Of a stretch of DNA of 22,135 nucleotides, positions 18,361 to 22,135 are shown in pieces. The position numbers and the translations under genes were made by a program. The notes under the pieces were generated by a model. The model was not told the origin of the DNA, searched no databases, and saw nothing but the letters and a program-made list of their open reading frames with translations. The stretch's first letter is position 1. Every line of letters starts with the position of its first letter. The DNA lies in the NCBI GenBank assembly GCA_905397405.1, contig CAJPVJ010000629.1, forward strand, positions 1 through 22,135, read 5' to 3'. Source of the DNA: Oppiella nova (lineage: Eukaryota; Arthropoda; Arachnida; Sarcoptiformes; Oppiidae).

Positions 18361-20179
18361 GAGTCTCTCCGACTGTCTCTATGTCTGTATAAACACTGAT
18401 ATCTTCTTTTTGGTGCGAAAATCCCATTCCATTCTTCCCACTATTATTTTAATTAGAAATTTCTGACAAACTTTTTTTAAAAATATATTTTTCAGTAGAC
18501 CTTTGCGTTCAAAAGGCTATAAATAATACCATCGCTTTGCCTATCAAACTCTAATACGAAAACTGATTTTTGTATTGTTGTTATGTATTTGCTGTCTGTC
18601 TCTGACCTGTTATGTAATGATAATTCTCTAATCGATAGTCAATACAATAAACATACGATTAAAGTAATACAAAAAATATATAAGTCTTAACGACTTTTTT
18701 ACCGGGAATTCGTATTTATATCTGATATCAATCAAATGTCAATTTGTATCCAAAGGTTTTTTTCATTGTTATTGTGTTTTCGGTAGGGATTGTAATCGAA
18801 AGGGCAGTCCAGCCGAGCTGTTCAACTCATATACTCTTACTTAGCGATTAGTTATTATTGATTTGATTGATTATGATTTGATATTTACTTATTTGATTGA
18901 AAAGTTCATTTCAAAAGAAGCACTTCTTATGAATGACTTCTTAAAGGCATTCATATATCGAGCGCTGATTAGGGAAACAACTCTTACGTACGACAGGAAA
19001 ACTTGTGTTAAACACTATTTATATTACATTATAATTACAATATTTAGTGAACACACACGAGAAATAATTATATTTCAATAAAATATATGGTTTTTAAAAT
19101 TCATTCCTTAGCCGCCGATTCTTTTGATGAATTTATAATTTGGGGGAATATTTTGTTTTCGAAAATTATTTTATAATTTAGTTTTTTAGTGTAAAAATAT
19201 GATGAATTGAGCGAAAACGTGAATAAATGTTTATTAAATACAATGGAAATTTGTGTGTAGTTTTAGGTGAAGTTCAAGGCTTTTATTCATTAACTTAAAG
19301 TCTAGTGATTTCAATGTGTAAACAATAAATCAAAAAGGTTTTTTTTGGTGGAAAAAGTTTGCCAAAACTGCTCTCAAAATCAAATTATCGCTCACAAAAC
19401 GTCAATTTTATTGAAATATGTGTAACTAATTTAATATGTTTTATCACAATTATATCTCATTTAACTGATTCATAGATCCTTTACTGTTATTTTATTCTTA
19501 TTTTACAAACTATTTTTCATTATTGAACTTATTTTTTGGGCATTTTATCAAAAAACTCGTAATGAGTGCTCTCTCTCTCTCTCTCTCTCTCTCTCAGCCA
19601 TACAATTAGTTATCTAAGTATTGAAGTCAATAAACTTTAATAAAATTTTTATAAATATTCCGTATTTCTTAACTGAACAAAAATATCTATAATATTAGCT
19701 AATAATAAGTTAATAATAAATAATAACAACAAAATAAAAAACTATATTTCAATACATGTAATGTGCAGAAAAAGCACACATATCTTCACATTTTATTTTT
19801 TGTTTGTGTGTTAAGCCTTTCGACAAAATAATTATTACCCTTCCTATGAATACATAGCATTCAGTGTCTGAAGTATTGAAGCAAATGTTTGGTTTGATTG
19901 TACGGTAAAGTGGACGGAGAGACGATGGGCTGGAATTTTGGCGAACAAAACCAAACCAAAAGAAAAAATAATGACAAAAAAAGTTACATCAAAAACAACA
20001 CAAACTTTCAATCGATTAAATATATTGCGTAAAAAATAATCCCCACAAAAAAGCAAGTATTTAAAAGCGAGAGAGAATTGTTTTGTGAGACGAATGTTAA
20101 GTTTGAGTGAAAAAAAATTAAAGTGAATAAAGGGATAGAAATCTACTGTTAATATAGAAATACAGCGAAAGTATTAGTT
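18361..20179. other. AT-rich intergenic DNA, no supported gene
   Basis: Short frames at 18863-19081 (+) and 19844-20056 (-) have AT-driven composition and no domains. A CT tract lies at 19569-19595. Confidence 0.5.
19569..19595 (-). repeat. CT microsatellite
   Basis: About 27 bp in otherwise unique AT-rich DNA. Confidence 0.97.
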
Positions 20180-20281
20180 GCAAAACGGCTCAACTTTTTT
20201 TTATGTTCACTATCTAAACATTTGAATCTTATTTGAGTTTTGATTTAAAATAAATAAGACTTCTTTTTTGAAAAATAGTGG
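20180..20281 (+). repeat. Repeat family C, copy 2
   Basis: Same unit as 17764-17865, with changes such as TTATGTTCACT for TTATTCGCT and a longer T run. It ends in a short GA tract (20283-20292) and is followed at once by copy 3. Confidence 0.88.
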
Positions 20282-20293
20282 TGAGAGAGAGAA

Positions 20294-20392
20294 GCAAAAC
20301 GGCTCAACTTTTTTATTTATTCGCTATCTAAACATTTGAATCTTATTTGAGTTTTGATTTAAAATAAATAAGACTTCTTTCTTGAAAAATAG

Positions 20393-20395
<3 letters not shown>
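20294..20395 (+). repeat. Repeat family C, copy 3
   Basis: In tandem with copy 2, yet closer in sequence to the distant copy 1 (it shares TTATTTATTCGCT and TTCTTTCTTG). It ends in a long GA tract (20397-20434). Confidence 0.88.

Positions 20396-20396
<1 letters not shown>

Positions 20397-20434
<38 letters not shown>
20397..20434 (+). repeat. GA microsatellite ending C copy 3
   Basis: About 38 bp. Confidence 0.97.
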
Positions 20435-20437
<3 letters not shown>

Positions 20438-21789
20438 ATTGGCAGCAAACTGTAAATTGTATTCACGATTTGAATATTCAAAATAAAATTGATTTGTTTT
20501 ACGCGAAACTCCTATCAACTAATTCCGAGTGAACCCGACATTTGAATCGAAAATTCATGACTTTTATTATAAACAAACGGTTCGCTTATTAACAGAGAGT
20601 GTAATTTGCAAATCAAATCATTGATGTATTTCTATATCGTGTATTAAATTATTTACTCACAAAACAAATATCCAATAAATTATATGTATTTTTCGTTCAT
20701 TATTTATTAGTTGTTTGCTTAATTTTATTTTATTTTGTTTGCGATATAATTCAATAAATTTTAAGTCCCATTAAATTAAAGGCCAATCATCGCTATTAAC
20801 GACTGGTTTTAGCGTTTAGATTACACTCTAATTTCGTATATAACTAATGTATTGCCATTAAAATACATATCAATTATATGATACGAGGGTCGCAGTATTT
20901 ATCAAATAACTGCTATGTATGTATTTATCAATAAATTTATAAATATTTAATGTATAAATAAAATAAAATTTGCATAAAATGATTGGAAAAGTGAGTGTAT
21001 GTGTGGGGTATAGGGTATAGGCCCTCGAAATAAGCCCTATCCCAGTGGTAGCCCGCATGAGGCCTTAAATCCATGAATTAAAATAATATGATTTAATAAG
21101 ATATTGAAAAATTCGCAGCTAATAAAGCATAGATAACTTATACGATACTTAATATGTAAAAATGTATTATACAAACAATTGTTGACACCATAAGCACCAC
21201 TCCCTCCCTGAGCCCCATCGCCCCCCTTCCCTCTCAGCTCGAGAAGTGGATGTCTGTCAGTATAAACCCCCCGAAACGAAAGTGTTGTTTATTCAAATGG
21301 ATAATAAAAAATTTCATTCACGAAATGTTATGTTAATTTTTCTCCAGTGAGTCTCAAATGGAAAAAGTTGTTTAAAGATATTTAAATGTGTGTTTAAAAT
21401 GCTAAAAGTCATTAAACTTATTGAATATACATATGAGATATGGAAATCATTTTTCTAAATGTGTGCCTAAAGTGTTATGCAATGGAGAAAAAGTTTTTTG
21501 CCTAATAGTTAGTCACACACACTGTATGAGTGGAGTTACTGTACTATTAATATTCCATATGTTTAGTACAGGTATAGCGTTATTCTGTGCGTTATTTCAA
21601 TGGCAATCCCAATGCATTGAATGGCATATAGACTGCGATTGCGTCAGACATACGGCATAATAAACATGTGTTTTTGAGTCCAATGTTTTGAATGTTGTTT
21701 TTGTAGTGAAAATGTGGTCACAATTCACTTAATGATTGCTGAAGACAGTAGTTTGTAATCATTATTGCAGTCATTTGGTGACACAAACG
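20435..21789. other. AT-rich intergenic DNA before the right-edge gene
   Basis: Contains a GGGTATAGGGTATAGG block at about 21,005-21,021 with partial complementarity to CCCTATCCC just downstream, and the C-rich island at 21.2 kb. The 75-codon frame from an ATG near 21,433 is cysteine-rich but not recognised. Confidence 0.45.
21227..21269 (+). promoter_or_regulatory. Pyrimidine-rich block and TATAAA, possible promoter or splice acceptor
   Basis: A GC- and C-rich island stands out at about 21,195-21,245. It ends in CCCTTCCCTCTCAG, which looks like a splice acceptor, and TATAAA follows at about 21,261-21,266. It could be the core promoter or first-exon border for the plus-strand gene at 21790. 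The two readings exclude each other and neither is proven. Confidence 0.25.
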
Positions 21790-22135
21790 ATGGACAGACA
21801 TGTGAATACCAGTGCGACGACCGGTGTCGAGACAAATAGTCGACTACTGAATGGTTGGCGAAGTTGTGGTCAATTGATGAGACAATCACTTGTTGGCAAT
21901 GTTTGCCACAAATACAAAGTGTTGGCCGCAGATGAGGACGACGACGATGAAGACGCGGACACCGGCGCCCATAAGGTGGTGGACGTCACCCAATACACGG
22001 ATCAGATCGACGTCCACAGCAAAGACTACATCGAGTTCACCAAATCGTTGTCTCTGTGGCAGAGTCTTGAGCACCTGATCCGCCGGCGCATCGACCCGGA
22101 GGACGACGCCTATCGGCAACAGTTCGTCAAACCGG
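21790..22135 (+). CDS. Partial acidic protein, N-terminal part, runs off the window
   Basis: An ATG at 21790 opens a frame of 115 codons plus one base with no stop before the window ends. Composition shifts from AT-rich to GC-rich after about 21,910, with GC-rich third positions, as in real exons of this genome. Visible features: a run DEDDDDEDAD at residues about 45-54, then KVVDVTQYTDQIDVHSKDY, then an amphipathic SLWQSLEHLIRRRID stretch. No signal peptide or known domain is recognised. The frame is open upstream to a TGA at 21733-21735, and TTGCAG at 21765-21770 could be a splice acceptor, so the true start may lie in an upstream exon. The function is unknown to me. Confidence 0.7.
   Translation, partial: MDRHVNTSATTGVETNSRLLNGWRSCGQLMRQSLVGNVCHKYKVLAADEDDDDEDADTGAHKVVDVTQYTDQIDVHSKDYIEFTKSLSLWQSLEHLIRRRIDPEDDAYRQQFVKP

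Noticed and set aside
21433-21660. Cysteine-rich 75-codon frame that could be a small secreted peptide.
   Set aside because: It has no N-terminal signal peptide, no spacing typical of known cysteine-rich peptides, and a composition like the surrounding intergenic DNA.
1-22135. tRNA or rRNA genes.
   Set aside because: I saw no tRNA B-box-like GGTTCGA context with a matching acceptor stem and no rRNA-like conserved blocks; a tRNAscan-SE run would settle it.

Overview
The window looks like nuclear DNA of an animal, most likely an arthropod. Three things support this: a spliced gene with short GT-AG introns, a protein architecture (PAN/apple domains followed by a zona pellucida domain) typical of arthropod and nematode apical extracellular matrix proteins, and a TCAGTC-type initiator. 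The sequence between exons is very AT-rich. About twenty GA/CT microsatellites are scattered through it. A chelicerate or mite-like genome is my guess; nothing here proves it.

Region by region. Positions 1-6160 hold no gene I can support, only AT-rich DNA, GA tracts and one small tandem duplication. Positions 6213-12827 on the minus strand hold an 11-exon gene. I could join it exon by exon with every splice phase consistent, giving a predicted protein of 735 residues: signal peptide, three PAN/apple domains, a complete ten-cysteine ZP domain, an RRRR furin-like site, a transmembrane helix and a short basic tail. It belongs with NompA/NOAH/Neyo-Nyobe-Trynity type cuticle matrix proteins. A TATA box and initiator near 13.16-13.19 kb, and a leader with three short upstream ORFs, lie just upstream of its start codon. 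Positions 13.2-21.7 kb contain no convincing gene. They hold three families of non-coding repeats (about 370, 341 and 102 bp), each ending in a GA or CT tract, with direct and inverted copies and a single N at 18270 inside one such tract. At the right edge, 21790-22135 on the plus strand, an acidic and GC-richer open frame begins and runs off the window. It is probably the 5' coding part of a second gene that I do not recognise.

The two genes point away from each other and nothing shows that they work together. The points most worth following are a possible stop-codon readthrough or extended C-terminus of the ZP gene, the uORF-bearing leader, a recurring same-orientation TACCGGTG motif, and the microsatellite-terminated repeats with overlapping inverted repeats.
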